The position numbers and the translations under genes are program-made. The notes below the pieces were generated by a model. That model searched no databases and was not told where the DNA came from. It saw only the letters and a program-made list of their open reading frames with translations. Shown here piece after piece: positions 25,538 to 34,628 of a DNA stretch of 64,000 bases; within the stretch, counting starts at the first letter, position 1; each line of letters starts with the position of its first letter. The stretch lies in contig JBAZZQ010000005.1 of assembly GCA_041658725.1 (NCBI GenBank), forward strand, positions 29,063 to 93,062, given 5' to 3'. The stretch comes from JBAZZQ01 sp041658725. GTDB taxonomy: Bacteria > Planctomycetota > Phycisphaerae > JAAYCJ01.

Positions 25538-26545
25538 TCACGGGAGAAATGACCGTGGTCGTTCCAGTATATATATCTTGTTTCCGCCGGTAAAGACGAT
25601 ATCCTTCCACCCGTTGCCGTTCAGGTCGCCTGCGGTTACCTGCATCGCATTATGGGAAGGCAGGCGAAGAGGCGATTTGGCATTGAATCCTTGTGCCGTT
25701 CCCCAGTAGAGGAAGGAGTCTGTGTCGTATTCAAATTCCTTGCGGTAGTTGGCAACGACCAGTTCCGGGCGGCCGTCCCCGTTCAAGTCCTCGCAGAGGA
25801 CCGATGTGGCGGCTATTCCAATCAGCCCATATCGTTCCGATGCATCGACGAACTTCCTGGGCTCTACCTGCTCGAACACTTGGATTTGCCTTGGACGGCC
25901 AGGGTTGTGGTGGTCCACCCATGCGGAAGGAAAGATTAAATCAGGTAACCCGTTACCGGTGATGTCGCAAATGGCGACATCGTAAGCCCCGGCGGTCGGA
26001 AACTCCGTTCTCTCGCCGGTAAGTCCGCCCGGTCCACCCCAGTAGAGGTATGATTTCAGCTCCGATGTTACTCCGTTCTCTCCGTTTACCACGATTAAGT
26101 CGTTATATCCGTCGCCGTCCACATCGACAACCCGGCTCATCCAACTGCTGTCATTCGGCAGTTCCAGCCGAGGCCAATCCTTTCCATCCCGTCCGGCCTG
26201 CGCGTATATCCAGGTCGGACCGCGCTCGATATAACCATGCGAGTTGGGCAAGATGATATCCACATAGCCATCGTTGTTGACGTCCGTGCGGTGGATCGTC
26301 TCGATGACCCCTTTGGCGTTGACGTAGAGGTTGTCCCCGCCGCTTCCAAAGCGTCCCCGGGCAAAGTCCTTAAAACCACGGTGCGCCCAAACCTTGGTGG
26401 ATGTACATCGCACCGGTTCCAACGATGATAGTTGATAGAGTAAACAAGTCAGGAGAAATCGAAATGATTTCAAAATCAAAATAGCTTTACTTGCATCGCT
26501 TCCCACTCGTCCCATTCCGCGAGGGTAATTGTGGACCGGGGCCAT
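25538..26545 (-). CDS. FG-GAP/VCBS repeat protein, N-terminal part of a frameshifted gene
   Basis: 335 aa, with a hydrophobic stretch suited to a signal peptide at residues 19-45 (ASKAILILKSFRFLLTCLLY); an alternative start is the ATG at 26515. Blades include DVNNDGYVDIILPNSHGYI and DVDGDGYNDLIVVNGENG. The frame ends soon after GGNKIYI, exactly where a (TA) run occurs; reading the other frame gives YIYWNDHGHFSRDRVTILD and leads straight into the downstream part. The two parts therefore form one gene of about 960 codons interrupted by one frameshift. It starts 11 bases after the integrase stop. Confidence 0.8.
   Translation of the reverse strand: MAPVHNYPRGMGRVGSDASKAILILKSFRFLLTCLLYQLSSLEPVRCTSTKVWAHRGFKDFARGRFGSGGDNLYVNAKGVIETIHRTDVNNDGYVDIILPNSHGYIERGPTWIYAQAGRDGKDWPRLELPNDSSWMSRVVDVDGDGYNDLIVVNGENGVTSELKSYLYWGGPGGLTGERTEFPTAGAYDVAICDITGNGLPDLIFPSAWVDHHNPGRPRQIQVFEQVEPRKFVDASERYGLIGIAATSVLCEDLNGDGRPELVVANYRKEFEYDTDSFLYWGTAQGFNAKSPLRLPSHNAMQVTAGDLNGNGWKDIVFTGGNKIYILERPRSFLP
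25568..25576. repeat. TA dinucleotide run at the frameshift
   Basis: tatatatat on the plus strand. Two more bases (one TA unit) would restore one continuous FG-GAP reading frame across the break, so this is the likely slip or sequencing-error site. Confidence 0.75.
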
Positions 26546-26556
26546 AAATTTCTACC

Positions 26557-27768
26557 CTACCCATTGGTGGACTCACCGTGAGGTTTGCCAAACAGTTTAT
26601 TGCGAACATGATCGGTTACAGCCCGCAGACGATCCAATTCAATTTCCTCGATATAGATTCCACTCATGCCCGGAATCGCATGGCCCATAATCCGGTGAAT
26701 AGCGTGTTGGTCGTGTGTCTCATCGGCCCAAGTGCGAAAGGTATGGCGAAGGGTGTAAAAACCAATACCAAGACGATGTATCTTAAGTTCTTCCAGTAAA
26801 TCTCCAAAAACCACATTCAAATAGTCACTATTACTGATCTTCGTGATCTTCCCTTCGAGTTCAGCATGGATGATTTGGCGGATAATGGGTTTGCCGCGAG
26901 GCGTGAGAAAAACCAATCGCTCTGCGATTTCGTTCTCAGGTCTTGGATGTTGGTCATTCAAAACGATGCGAATCGCTTCGACCGTCTCTGGCCAAAGGGG
27001 CACTACACGTTGTACTCCTGTTTTCGGGCGATCATATTCAATGATTCCTTTGTCCAAGTTGATAGTTGAGATCGGAAGTGTGGCGCAATCCGTATTTCCA
27101 AAGCCCCCGTTAATCCCCAGTAGGGTTGCTGCTTTTAAGAAGTGATTGCCTTTGTCTAAGACACGGATCAGTTCGTCCTTTGTGAAAAGATTTTTGCCAT
27201 TCTCCATTACGCGTTTGCTTTTTTCCTTCCGCTTTTGAACGGCAGATGGGGTAGAAAAGCCCGTTCCGAATTTAATGGCCTTGTCCAACAAATCCACTTC
27301 ATACGTATATTTGAACATGCCCCGGACCGTCACAATATTCCGGGTCAGTGCATGGGCCCCCAATCGGCCCGCCAGCCTCAGCCGATAGGTGTTAAAATCA
27401 TCGGGGCGAAGGTCGCTCACCAGCCTTCCCTTCCCCACTGCTTCTGCGAATTGGGTTATGATGGTTCGGCAATCTTCAAACCATCGGGGGCCAATTTCTC
27501 CAGTGTCCATCTTTCCCTTCTGCCAATTTAAGAACTCATTGCAGATTTCCTTGACTGTCAAACCTTCTCCTGATACGATTGACATTCGTGGTTGTCGACC
27601 GGCGTGAAGGTCGGCAGCTTCGGCTAAATATTTTTGGTGGGCGGCTTCGGGGTCAGCCCATACGCCAAAGAAATAGATTTTGCCCCGAATTTTTTTGCAC
27701 CACTGACCATTTGGATGGGCAGTCAAAGGAAAAGTTGGATAAGGTTTGTTAGGTTTTATTTTATTCAT
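26557..27768 (-). CDS. Tyrosine-recombinase/integrase with an atypical box I
   Basis: 403 aa from the ATG at 27768, with gagg 9 bases upstream. The C-terminal domain contains IHRLGIGFYTLRHTFRTW with the box II Arg and His, HRIMGH and IYIEE with the candidate nucleophile Tyr. The position where classic recombinases carry the box I Arg reads GGFGNTDCATLPISTINLDK, with no Arg; a form 'GFGNTD..LP..........RPKTGV.R..PLWPET' is familiar from planctomycete integrases. It may be a real integrase branch. It lies 137 bases upstream of the 5' end of tRNA-Ser, codirectional with the FG-GAP and MFS genes downstream of it. Confidence 0.85.
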   Translation of the reverse strand: MNKIKPNKPYPTFPLTAHPNGQWCKKIRGKIYFFGVWADPEAAHQKYLAEAADLHAGRQPRMSIVSGEGLTVKEICNEFLNWQKGKMDTGEIGPRWFEDCRTIITQFAEAVGKGRLVSDLRPDDFNTYRLRLAGRLGAHALTRNIVTVRGMFKYTYEVDLLDKAIKFGTGFSTPSAVQKRKEKSKRVMENGKNLFTKDELIRVLDKGNHFLKAATLLGINGGFGNTDCATLPISTINLDKGIIEYDRPKTGVQRVVPLWPETVEAIRIVLNDQHPRPENEIAERLVFLTPRGKPIIRQIIHAELEGKITKISNSDYLNVVFGDLLEELKIHRLGIGFYTLRHTFRTWADETHDQHAIHRIMGHAIPGMSGIYIEEIELDRLRAVTDHVRNKLFGKPHGESTNG

Positions 27769-27904
27769 GACAACATACCTCACACATACTGACAGTTCTT
27801 TAGCTGGAAACCAGTATAACATGGGTCTCGGTTGTCGTCAAGGTTGTCGTTGACTTTTTTTTAAAATAGTAAATCCTATATAAGTCCTTACAAAATAATA
27901 AGTT

Positions 27905-27995
27905 GGAGAGGTGGCTGAGTGGCTGAAAGCGACGGTTTGCTAAACCGTTGAGCGGTTAATAAACTGCTCCCCGGGTTCGAATCCCGGCCTCTCCG
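27905..27995 (+). tRNA. tRNA-Ser(GCT)
   Basis: 91 bases. Acceptor ggagagg pairs with cctctcc. Anticodon stem acggt/accgt encloses ttgctaa with anticodon GCT. The long variable arm (gagcggtt, aactgctc) is class II, as expected for Ser. T-arm is ccggg ttcgaat cccgg. Discriminator is G and CCA is not encoded. It serves as the border of the integrase-bearing region. Confidence 0.97.
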
Positions 27996-28034
27996 TTTCT
28001 TCTAAAGGATTTTAATAATCGTTGATACGAACGA

Positions 28035-28062
28035 TTGACACTCGATGTCCAATAGCTATAAT
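28035..28062 (+). promoter_or_regulatory. Sigma-70-like promoter of fba
   Basis: ttgaca at 28035-28040, a 16-base spacer and tataat at 28057-28062. This is a near-consensus housekeeping promoter with a leader of about 47 bases before the start codon. Confidence 0.75.
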
Positions 28063-28115
28063 GCTGTTCTGGTGTTGCCAAAACCAATGGAATCCAATTA
28101 CTTAAGGAGTTTCAG

Positions 28116-29069
28116 ATGCCGTTAGTCGATACAAAAAAAATGTTCTCCGCCGCCAATAAGCACGGCTTTGCCGTCGGCGCGTTTAATGTCAACAATATGG
28201 AACTTTTGCAGGGTATCATTGAGGCCTGCCAGGAGAAAAAGTCTCCGCTGATTCTCCAAATTTCAAAGGGTGCGAGAAAATACGCGAATATGAGGTATTT
28301 GCGGGCCTTGATCGATGTCGCCGTCGCTGAAAGCGGGCTGCCCGTGGTAATCCATCTCGATCACGGCGATACCTTCGAACTTTGCAAGCAATGTATCGAC
28401 GAGGGTTTTACCTCCGTAATGATCGATGGCTCTCATTTTCCGTATGAGGAAAACGTCGCCCAGACCAAAAAGGTCTGCGATTACGCTCACAATCATAAAC
28501 CGTATGTTTCCGTGGAAGCCGAACTGGGTCGTCTGGGTGGAATCGAGGAAGAAGTGGTTGGGGTTAAAGAAGAAGATTTGCATAAATTCCTGACCGATCC
28601 GAATCAGGCCGAGGATTTTGTAAAACGCACCGGTTGCGATAGCCTGGCTGTTGCCTGCGGAACCAGCCATGGTGCGTACAAATTCAAAACCGCTCCCAAA
28701 CTAGCCTTCGATCTGCTCGAAGACATATCCAGACGCATGCCGGGATTTCCGCTCGTTATGCACGGCAGCAGTTCCGTTCCCCAGGAACTTATTAAGATGA
28801 TTAACCAGTACGGTGGAAAGATGCCCAACGCGATGGGTGTGCCGGAAGAGGCATTAACCAAAGCCGGCAAGATGGGCGTTTGCAAAATCAACATCGATAC
28901 CGACCTTCGTCTGGCCTTGACGGCCGCCATCCGAAAAGTCTTTGCGGAAAAACCGTCGGAATTCGACCCCCGCAATTACCTCGGACCCGGACGCGATGCC
29001 GTCAAAATGCTTGTGGCCCATAAGGTGGAAATCCTCGGCTGCGCTGGTAAGGCCGACCTTTGCATGTAA
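28116..29069 (+). CDS. fba: Class II fructose-bisphosphate aldolase
   Basis: 317 aa. Class II aldolase splits fructose 1,6-bisphosphate into DHAP and glyceraldehyde 3-phosphate, using zinc. Visible blocks are FAVGAFNVNNMELLQGIIEA, VIHLDHGDTFELCKQCIDEG with the zinc-site and catalytic aspartates, GTSHGAYKF, LVMHGSSSVPQE and KINIDTDLRLALTAA. The size (317) fits the compact, FbaA/GatY-like type. It has a near-consensus promoter and aaggag 7 bases before the start. Its downstream neighbour starts two bases after the stop, so they are co-transcribed. Confidence 0.95.
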   Translation: MPLVDTKKMFSAANKHGFAVGAFNVNNMELLQGIIEACQEKKSPLILQISKGARKYANMRYLRALIDVAVAESGLPVVIHLDHGDTFELCKQCIDEGFTSVMIDGSHFPYEENVAQTKKVCDYAHNHKPYVSVEAELGRLGGIEEEVVGVKEEDLHKFLTDPNQAEDFVKRTGCDSLAVACGTSHGAYKFKTAPKLAFDLLEDISRRMPGFPLVMHGSSSVPQELIKMINQYGGKMPNAMGVPEEALTKAGKMGVCKINIDTDLRLALTAAIRKVFAEKPSEFDPRNYLGPGRDAVKMLVAHKVEILGCAGKADLCM

Positions 29070-29070
29070 A

Positions 29071-29391
29071 ATGAATATGTACTATTGCCCGAAATGCGGG
29101 GGGAGTTTCGATGCATCGGCCTGCATCGAACAGGGCGAGCTTCTTCGATGTCCCGAGTGTCCGACTATCCGCGTCAAGCTGCGAGGCAGTTTCCTGGTGG
29201 CTTTGGGTCTGCTCATTCTATTTGTTTGCACACAAATTATGGTCCCCTATGTTCCCACAATGGGTATCCTGATCGGCGGGGGCCTGTGCACTACGGGGAT
29301 AATCCGATCAATCCGGCACAGACAAGCCAGACGCAAAAACCAACAGAATCAGGAAGAAAGCGGAATCGAAGAGCACGATGATCCGGAGTAA
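29071..29391 (+). CDS. Small zinc-ribbon membrane protein
   Basis: 106 aa from the ATG at 29071, one base after the fba stop codon. The N-terminus is a zinc ribbon with YYCPKCGG and LRCPECP. Residues 40-83 hold two hydrophobic segments (SFLVALGLLILFVCTQIMVP and a glycine-rich second helix), and the tail is charged. The protein is likely inserted in the membrane with a cytoplasmic zinc finger. No family name is claimed. Position suggests translational coupling to fba. Confidence 0.6.
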   Translation: MNMYYCPKCGGSFDASACIEQGELLRCPECPTIRVKLRGSFLVALGLLILFVCTQIMVPYVPTMGILIGGGLCTTGIIRSIRHRQARRKNQQNQEESGIEEHDDPE

Positions 29392-29416
29392 TTTCATCGT
29401 ATAGGAAATTCAATTT

Positions 29417-29533
29417 AATATCCAACATTCAACACTCGACATCCAACACTCAAGTAAAGAGAAGAACAAAGAATCGGCGCATCGTGTTCCCTTTCCTTGT
29501 ATGTTGGGTGTTGAGTGTCGGATATTGGATATT
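29417..29533. repeat. Imperfect inverted repeat, 37-base arms
   Basis: Arm 29417-29453 reads as repeated a-t-c-c-a-a-[ct]-a triplets (aatatccaacattcaacact), and the complement of 29497-29533 is a close relative, about 70-80% matching, with a loop of about 43 bases. It sits between the convergent ends of the zinc-ribbon gene and the helicase gene, and may act as a bidirectional terminator. A related sequence (tgtcgaatgtcaaacgctga) occurs near 40760. Confidence 0.6.
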
Positions 29534-29546
29534 TATTTTTAATTTC

Positions 29547-30770
29547 TTAATGGGCCATCATTGGTCTTTTTCTTCCTCGCCGACCGCGGGGCGGGGACTT
29601 GCTGGTTCGGGAAATCGGCCTGGCTTGGGGGTCTTCAAAGGTCAAACGCATTTGCGGGGATTTTTCCCATTCTTTTCGAGGGAGATTGTGGCCAAGTTTT
29701 TTCTCGATGGTTCTTAGACTATCACGGTCATCGGGGGTGACCAGGGTAATGGCATCGCCTTCGGCCTGGTTGCGTCCCGTTCGTCCGACGCGATGGATAT
29801 AGGCATCGGCGGTTTCGGGAATATCAAAATTGATGACATGGCTGATCCCTTCGACGTCAATTCCACGAGCCGCCACGTCGGTGGCGACGAGAATTTGATA
29901 GGTTCCTTTTTTAAAACCGTCCAGGGCATCTTGCCTTTGTCCCTGCGTTCGGTCACCGTGGATAATCGCGGCATTGAACCCTGCCTTTTTCAGCATTCGT
30001 CCGATCCGATCAGTCCGATGTTTCGTGCGTAAAAAGATGAGAGTGGACCCTGGATTTTCATCCTTAATGATTCGAAGGAGCAGATCCATCTTGTCTTCCT
30101 GCTGGCAGGTATAAATTAATTGCCGCACCGTCTCCACGGGCTTGGACATCTGCCCGACGGTTACCCGCTGTGGGTCTTTAAGCATCTCACGAGCCATATA
30201 ATCGATTTCCGGCGGAAATGTGGCCGAGAACATTAAGGTCTGGCGTTTTTTGGGAAGTTTCGACACGATCCGTTTGATGTCGGGTAAGAAACCCATGTCC
30301 AGCATTCGGTCGGCCTCGTCCAGGATGAGAATCTGCAAATTGTGAAATCGGACCGTTCCCTGACTCATGTGATCCAAAAGCCGTCCGGGAGTAGCCACGA
30401 TGACGGAACATCCGCGTCGAAGAGCGTCGTTCTGCGATCCGAAACCGACACCGCCGTAAATGGCGACACTGCGCATCTTTAATACCTGGCAGAGGGATCG
30501 GATCACGGAGTGAACCTGCACAGCCAGCTCTCGGGTGGGAACCAAAACAAGCATGACGTTATTTTCCGGTTTCCTCGCCGCCAACAAGGTGAGGGTCGGC
30601 AGGGCAAACCCGAGGGTCTTACCCGTTCCCGTCTGGGCCGTGGCGATAAGGTCATGGCCTGAGGAAACAATGGGGATGGCCTGTTTCTGAACGGGGGTGG
30701 GTTTCACAATACCCTGCTGGTGAAGCAAAGTCAGGCAGCGCGGGTCCAAATCAAATTGATCAAATGTCAT
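29547..30770 (-). CDS. DEAD-box RNA helicase
   Basis: 407 aa from the ATG at 30770. The order of motifs is complete: Q motif (FDQFDLDPRCLTLLHQQGIV, KPTPVQ), AQTGTGKT, PTRELAVQV, the GG-containing segment, DEADRML, SATF, FLRTKHRTDRI, TDVAARGIDV and HRVGRTGR. The basic tail (RGRRGRKRPMMAH) is typical of RhlE-type helicases. ATP-dependent unwinding of RNA, for example in ribosome assembly or cold adaptation. Extending 20 codons upstream would add a non-conserved leader. Confidence 0.93.
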   Translation of the reverse strand: MTFDQFDLDPRCLTLLHQQGIVKPTPVQKQAIPIVSSGHDLIATAQTGTGKTLGFALPTLTLLAARKPENNVMLVLVPTRELAVQVHSVIRSLCQVLKMRSVAIYGGVGFGSQNDALRRGCSVIVATPGRLLDHMSQGTVRFHNLQILILDEADRMLDMGFLPDIKRIVSKLPKKRQTLMFSATFPPEIDYMAREMLKDPQRVTVGQMSKPVETVRQLIYTCQQEDKMDLLLRIIKDENPGSTLIFLRTKHRTDRIGRMLKKAGFNAAIIHGDRTQGQRQDALDGFKKGTYQILVATDVAARGIDVEGISHVINFDIPETADAYIHRVGRTGRNQAEGDAITLVTPDDRDSLRTIEKKLGHNLPRKEWEKSPQMRLTFEDPQARPISRTSKSPPRGRRGRKRPMMAH

Positions 30771-30959
30771 TCTTCTACTTTCTCTTTCTTCTAAATTAAA
30801 TCGTACAGGGATGGAAAACGGAAACGCCACACGGGTTGTCGTCTTGTCGTCACCCGACGAAGATGTATAAAGTATAGCATAAAGTAACTAACATGACAGT
30901 AATATTTTAATTTTAATTTTTCTTGCCGGAAATTAAGGTTCGTGGATAATTTTCGGTAA

Positions 30960-32135
30960 ATGGATAAAAACTTTGATTGCATAGTGATTGGTGCGGGACC
31001 GGCGGGGATTATGGCGGCGGGGATGTCGGCTGGTCGGGGACAGAAAACCGCGATATTGGAACGAAATGAAGTCATCGGCCGTAAACTCCAATTAACCGGC
31101 GGTGGACGATGCAACATCGGGAATCTGGTCGGTATTCGGGATTTCTTAAACGCCTTTGGCCGGTCGGGGCAGTTTCTTCGACAGGCTCTTTCCACCTTCG
31201 GGCCGGATGAACTTAAAACTTTTCTTGCCGATCTGGGCATTTCACTGATTGAGGAAGATACAAATTTATTTGTGGCTGGGGGTGGTAGAAAGCTGGTCGA
31301 GGGTCTGGCCGAATTTCTGAACCGCCGGGGTGTAAAAGTTTTCTACCATCAACAGGTAACGGCGATTCACATACTAAGCGATGGTAAATTTGACGCCGTT
31401 ACAAAAACCGGCAGTTTCACATCGTCGGGCAAAGTGATCATCACCACCGGCGGAAGATCTTACCCCGCAACGGGTTCGACCGGTGACGGCTTTACCCTCG
31501 CCCGGCAGCTAGGCCATGAAATCACACCGCTGGTCCCCGCTATGGGTCCTATTCACCTCTCTGAAAATATTTTTACAGGCCTGGCCGGAATAAGTCTTCC
31601 CAGAGTAACCATCGAAGTCTTTATCGACGACAAACGCGAGGGGAAATTCACCGGTGGATTTTTAATCACGCACCACGGCATTTCCGGTCCCGCCATACTC
31701 GATGCCAGCCTGAGCATCGCACGGGGTTTGCAAAAAAATAAATCAGTTTATCTGAAAATCAATTTTGTCCCAGCCGGAGCACTCAACGAACTTGATACAC
31801 TGGAAAAGTTCCCCCATCGGCTAAAAGAAATGTTTCTGATACACGTGGGTGTAGACACCGCTAAAAAACCAATCCAGATTTCCCGCCCCCAGCGTCAGCA
31901 ACTTTTTCAAATGCTCAAAAGCATGAAACTAACGGTTGCCAACACAGGTTCCTGGGACCAGGGGATGGTCACGGTAGGCGGGGTGGCGTTGAATCAGGTT
32001 AATCCAAGAACCCTGGAAAGCCTGCTGGTAAAGGGAATTCATTTCGCCGGTGAAGTGCTGGACCTGGCCGCCAGTTGCGGCGGATACAACATCCAAGCCG
32101 CTCTTTCGACAGGTTATCTCGCCGGTATCAGCTAA
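30960..32135 (+). CDS. BaiN/HI0933-type NAD(P)/FAD-dependent oxidoreductase
   Basis: 391 aa. The Rossmann N-terminus DCIVIGAGPAGIMAAGMSAG binds FAD, followed by GRKLQLTGGGRCNIGN, the diagnostic signature of the HI0933/YhiN family. Later blocks are ITTGGRSYPATGSTGDGFTL and FAGEVLDLAASCGGYNIQAA. Physiological substrate is not known for most members. It is divergent from the helicase and 183 bases upstream of murC, with no strong ribosome site visible before the ATG. Confidence 0.9.
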   Translation: MDKNFDCIVIGAGPAGIMAAGMSAGRGQKTAILERNEVIGRKLQLTGGGRCNIGNLVGIRDFLNAFGRSGQFLRQALSTFGPDELKTFLADLGISLIEEDTNLFVAGGGRKLVEGLAEFLNRRGVKVFYHQQVTAIHILSDGKFDAVTKTGSFTSSGKVIITTGGRSYPATGSTGDGFTLARQLGHEITPLVPAMGPIHLSENIFTGLAGISLPRVTIEVFIDDKREGKFTGGFLITHHGISGPAILDASLSIARGLQKNKSVYLKINFVPAGALNELDTLEKFPHRLKEMFLIHVGVDTAKKPIQISRPQRQQLFQMLKSMKLTVANTGSWDQGMVTVGGVALNQVNPRTLESLLVKGIHFAGEVLDLAASCGGYNIQAALSTGYLAGIS

Positions 32136-32318
32136 ACCCATTACCTGTGCCACGGAATTACGAACAAATTAAAGTCCAATTGACGCTACCTTAAAATGCA
32201 AGTTAAATTGTTGGACCATTCAGGCTCTCCTTGCCGAAGAATATTACCGGGTTAATGATTGATTTATTTCCGGCGGGAAAGTAATTTACTACAGAGAATT
32301 TGTTGTGAGTGGGAAAAG

Positions 32319-33770
32319 ATGAAAGAATTGTGCGAAAGTCCTAATATCACGATGACGAACCTGTGCCAGTCGAATGTATCCACATTCGCCGGCAAGAAGA
32401 TACATTTTATCGGGGTCGGCGGATGCGGGATGCGGGCGTTGGCGTCCGCGTTACTGAAGCATGGTGCGATCATCAGCGGCTCGGACGCCAGCGAGTCCGG
32501 ATACCTTCAAATGTTCAACAAGCAGGGGGCGAACTGCTGGGTTGGCCATAGCGCGGAAAAAATTACCGAACCGGCGGATTATGTCGTGATCTCGGCGGCG
32601 GTAAAAGACGATAACCCGGAACTGGTCAAACTGCGGTCGATGAACTGCCGGATTGTAAAATACGCCCAGATGCTCGGTTTGCTCATGGACCAGTATTTGG
32701 GGGTGGCGGTCAGCGGAACGCACGGCAAGAGCACGACCACGGCGATGACGGCGTTTGTCCTTCGCGAAAGCGGGCTGGACCCGAGTTTTGTGATTGGTGC
32801 GAACGTGGATCAACTCTCTGGCGGAAGCGGAGTCGGGGCGGGTAAATATTTCGTGGCTGAATCGTGCGAATTTGACCGGTCTTTTTTGAATCTGCGTCCC
32901 TTTCTGTCAGCCATCTTGAATATCGAAGAAGATCATCTTGATTATTACAGCGGCCTGGAGGAGATTCTGGGGGCATTTAAGCAGTTTGCCTTAAACTTGC
33001 GGACCGGCGGGACGCTGGTGGTCAACGGGGAAGATGAGAATATCGCAAAGATTCTAAAAGAACTATCCGGTATTCACATTGAAACGTTTGGACTGACGAG
33101 CGATTGCGACTGGCGTGCGGAAAATCCCACGATCAATAATGGCTGTTACTCATTTGACGTCCATTACGGACATAACTCCTTGGGGAATTGCCAGTTACAA
33201 CTACCTGGCAAACACAATATTTATAACGCCCTGGCCGCAACGGCCTTGGCGCATCACTGCGGATTAAAACCCCAGGACATTTTCCAAGCCCTGGGACGGT
33301 TCCAGGGGGCCTATCGACGAATGACGCTAAAAGGAAGCCTGGACCAGATTACGATTTTGGATGATTATGCCCATCATCCGACGGAAATTCAAGCCAGCCT
33401 TCAGGCGGCAAGAGAATGTTATAATCCACGCCGACTCTGGTGCATTTTTCAACCGCATCAGCACAGCAGGACGCGATTTTTGCTCAATGATTTCGCCAAA
33501 AGTTTTACAGCCGCGGATGTCGTGGTGGTCCCGGAAATTTATTTCGTGCGGGACAGTGAAACGGAATGCCAATTGGTAAATTCCGGCGATCTGGTAGCCC
33601 GGATTGCTCAGAACGGCGGGACTGCCTGCTATTTACCCCGCTTCGATCAAATTCTACAATATTTAAAATCGCAGTTGGCGGCGGGCGATTTAGTCATTAC
33701 TATGGGTGCCGGAGATATATGGAAGATTGCAGATGAACTTGTTCACTGGCTTGGAAGAGATCGTAGCTGA
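32319..33770 (+). CDS. murC: UDP-N-acetylmuramate--L-alanine ligase (MurC)
   Basis: 483 aa from the ATG at 32319; a longer frame to 32259 lacks conservation. It joins L-alanine to UDP-MurNAc. Rossmann-like start KIHFIGVGGCGMRALASAL, P-loop VSGTHGKSTTTAM, AESCEFDRSFL, LDDYAHHPTEI and MGAGDIWKIADEL match MurC. First gene of a murC-murB-ATPase-ddl-ftsQ cluster; the start of murB overlaps its last 38 bases. Its presence shows a peptidoglycan-making organism, consistent with planctomycetes. Confidence 0.96.
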   Translation: MKELCESPNITMTNLCQSNVSTFAGKKIHFIGVGGCGMRALASALLKHGAIISGSDASESGYLQMFNKQGANCWVGHSAEKITEPADYVVISAAVKDDNPELVKLRSMNCRIVKYAQMLGLLMDQYLGVAVSGTHGKSTTTAMTAFVLRESGLDPSFVIGANVDQLSGGSGVGAGKYFVAESCEFDRSFLNLRPFLSAILNIEEDHLDYYSGLEEILGAFKQFALNLRTGGTLVVNGEDENIAKILKELSGIHIETFGLTSDCDWRAENPTINNGCYSFDVHYGHNSLGNCQLQLPGKHNIYNALAATALAHHCGLKPQDIFQALGRFQGAYRRMTLKGSLDQITILDDYAHHPTEIQASLQAARECYNPRRLWCIFQPHQHSRTRFLLNDFAKSFTAADVVVVPEIYFVRDSETECQLVNSGDLVARIAQNGGTACYLPRFDQILQYLKSQLAAGDLVITMGAGDIWKIADELVHWLGRDRS

Positions 33771-34626
33771 AAACGAACCGTTAGGGAAATATACCTGGCT
33801 GAAGATCGGCGGTCCGGCGAGGTACTTGGTGCGCCCGCGCTCGCAGGAGGAGCTTTCCACCGTCATCGAACGCTGTCGGAATGAAAACTATCCCTGGAAG
33901 ATTCTCGGACAGGGAGCGAATTTGCTGATCGACAGCAAGGGGTTAAACGCGGTGGTGATTAAACTGGATCATATCGCGTTTAAAGAAATCGAAATCGCGA
34001 AAAGCACCGTTACGGCTGGCGGCGGGGCTTCATTGAGCTTAGTGATTCAGGAATCCATCAAAAAAGGATTATCCGGAATGGAGGTTCTTGTAGGGATTCC
34101 TGGAAGCGTCGGCGGGGCGGTAAAGATGAACGCCGGCGGACGGTTCGGGGATATCGGAACCCTGGTTTCGCGGATTAAGGTGGTCGATAAATCGGGCACC
34201 TGTTTCTGGCGGGAAAAACCGGAGCTGAATTTCGAATACCGCAATGCGAACATCCACGATCAGATCGTCGTCGCGGCCGAACTTGAACTCATGTCCGACG
34301 ATCCGCAACGAATTTTATCTCGAATGAAAGAGACATGGATCCTCAAAAAAACGTCCCAACCTTTAAGTTTGCGCTCGGCGGGATGTGTTTTTAAGAATCC
34401 CGCAGCCAGCGAGCCCGCCGGCCTGTTGATCGACAAGGCAGGCCTGAAGGGAAAAGCAATCGGTGGAGCGATGGTTTCCGAGCAGCACGCGAATTTCATT
34501 ATTAACCAGGATACCGCAACCTTCGAGGATATCTTCGCCCTTATCAATCTGGTCCGAAAAACCATTTCTGATCGATATGGGATCGACCTGGAACTGGAAA
34601 TCGAGCTTTGGCAGGATGGAAAATAA
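33733..34626 (+). CDS. murB: UDP-N-acetylenolpyruvoylglucosamine reductase (MurB)
   Basis: 297 aa from the ATG at 33733, with ggaag 7 bases upstream inside the murC 3' end. It reduces UDP-GlcNAc-enolpyruvate with NADPH and FAD. FAD-binding type 4 segments: LKIGGPARYLVRPRS, ILGQGANLLI, GLSGMEVLVGIPGSVGGAVK, and the C-terminal SAGCVFKNP and GAMVSEQHANFIIN. The short form with these motifs is the type without the tyrosine loop (type II), but this was not tested. Confidence 0.95.
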   Translation: MNLFTGLEEIVAENEPLGKYTWLKIGGPARYLVRPRSQEELSTVIERCRNENYPWKILGQGANLLIDSKGLNAVVIKLDHIAFKEIEIAKSTVTAGGGASLSLVIQESIKKGLSGMEVLVGIPGSVGGAVKMNAGGRFGDIGTLVSRIKVVDKSGTCFWREKPELNFEYRNANIHDQIVVAAELELMSDDPQRILSRMKETWILKKTSQPLSLRSAGCVFKNPAASEPAGLLIDKAGLKGKAIGGAMVSEQHANFIINQDTATFEDIFALINLVRKTISDRYGIDLELEIELWQDGK

Positions 34627-34628
34627 TT

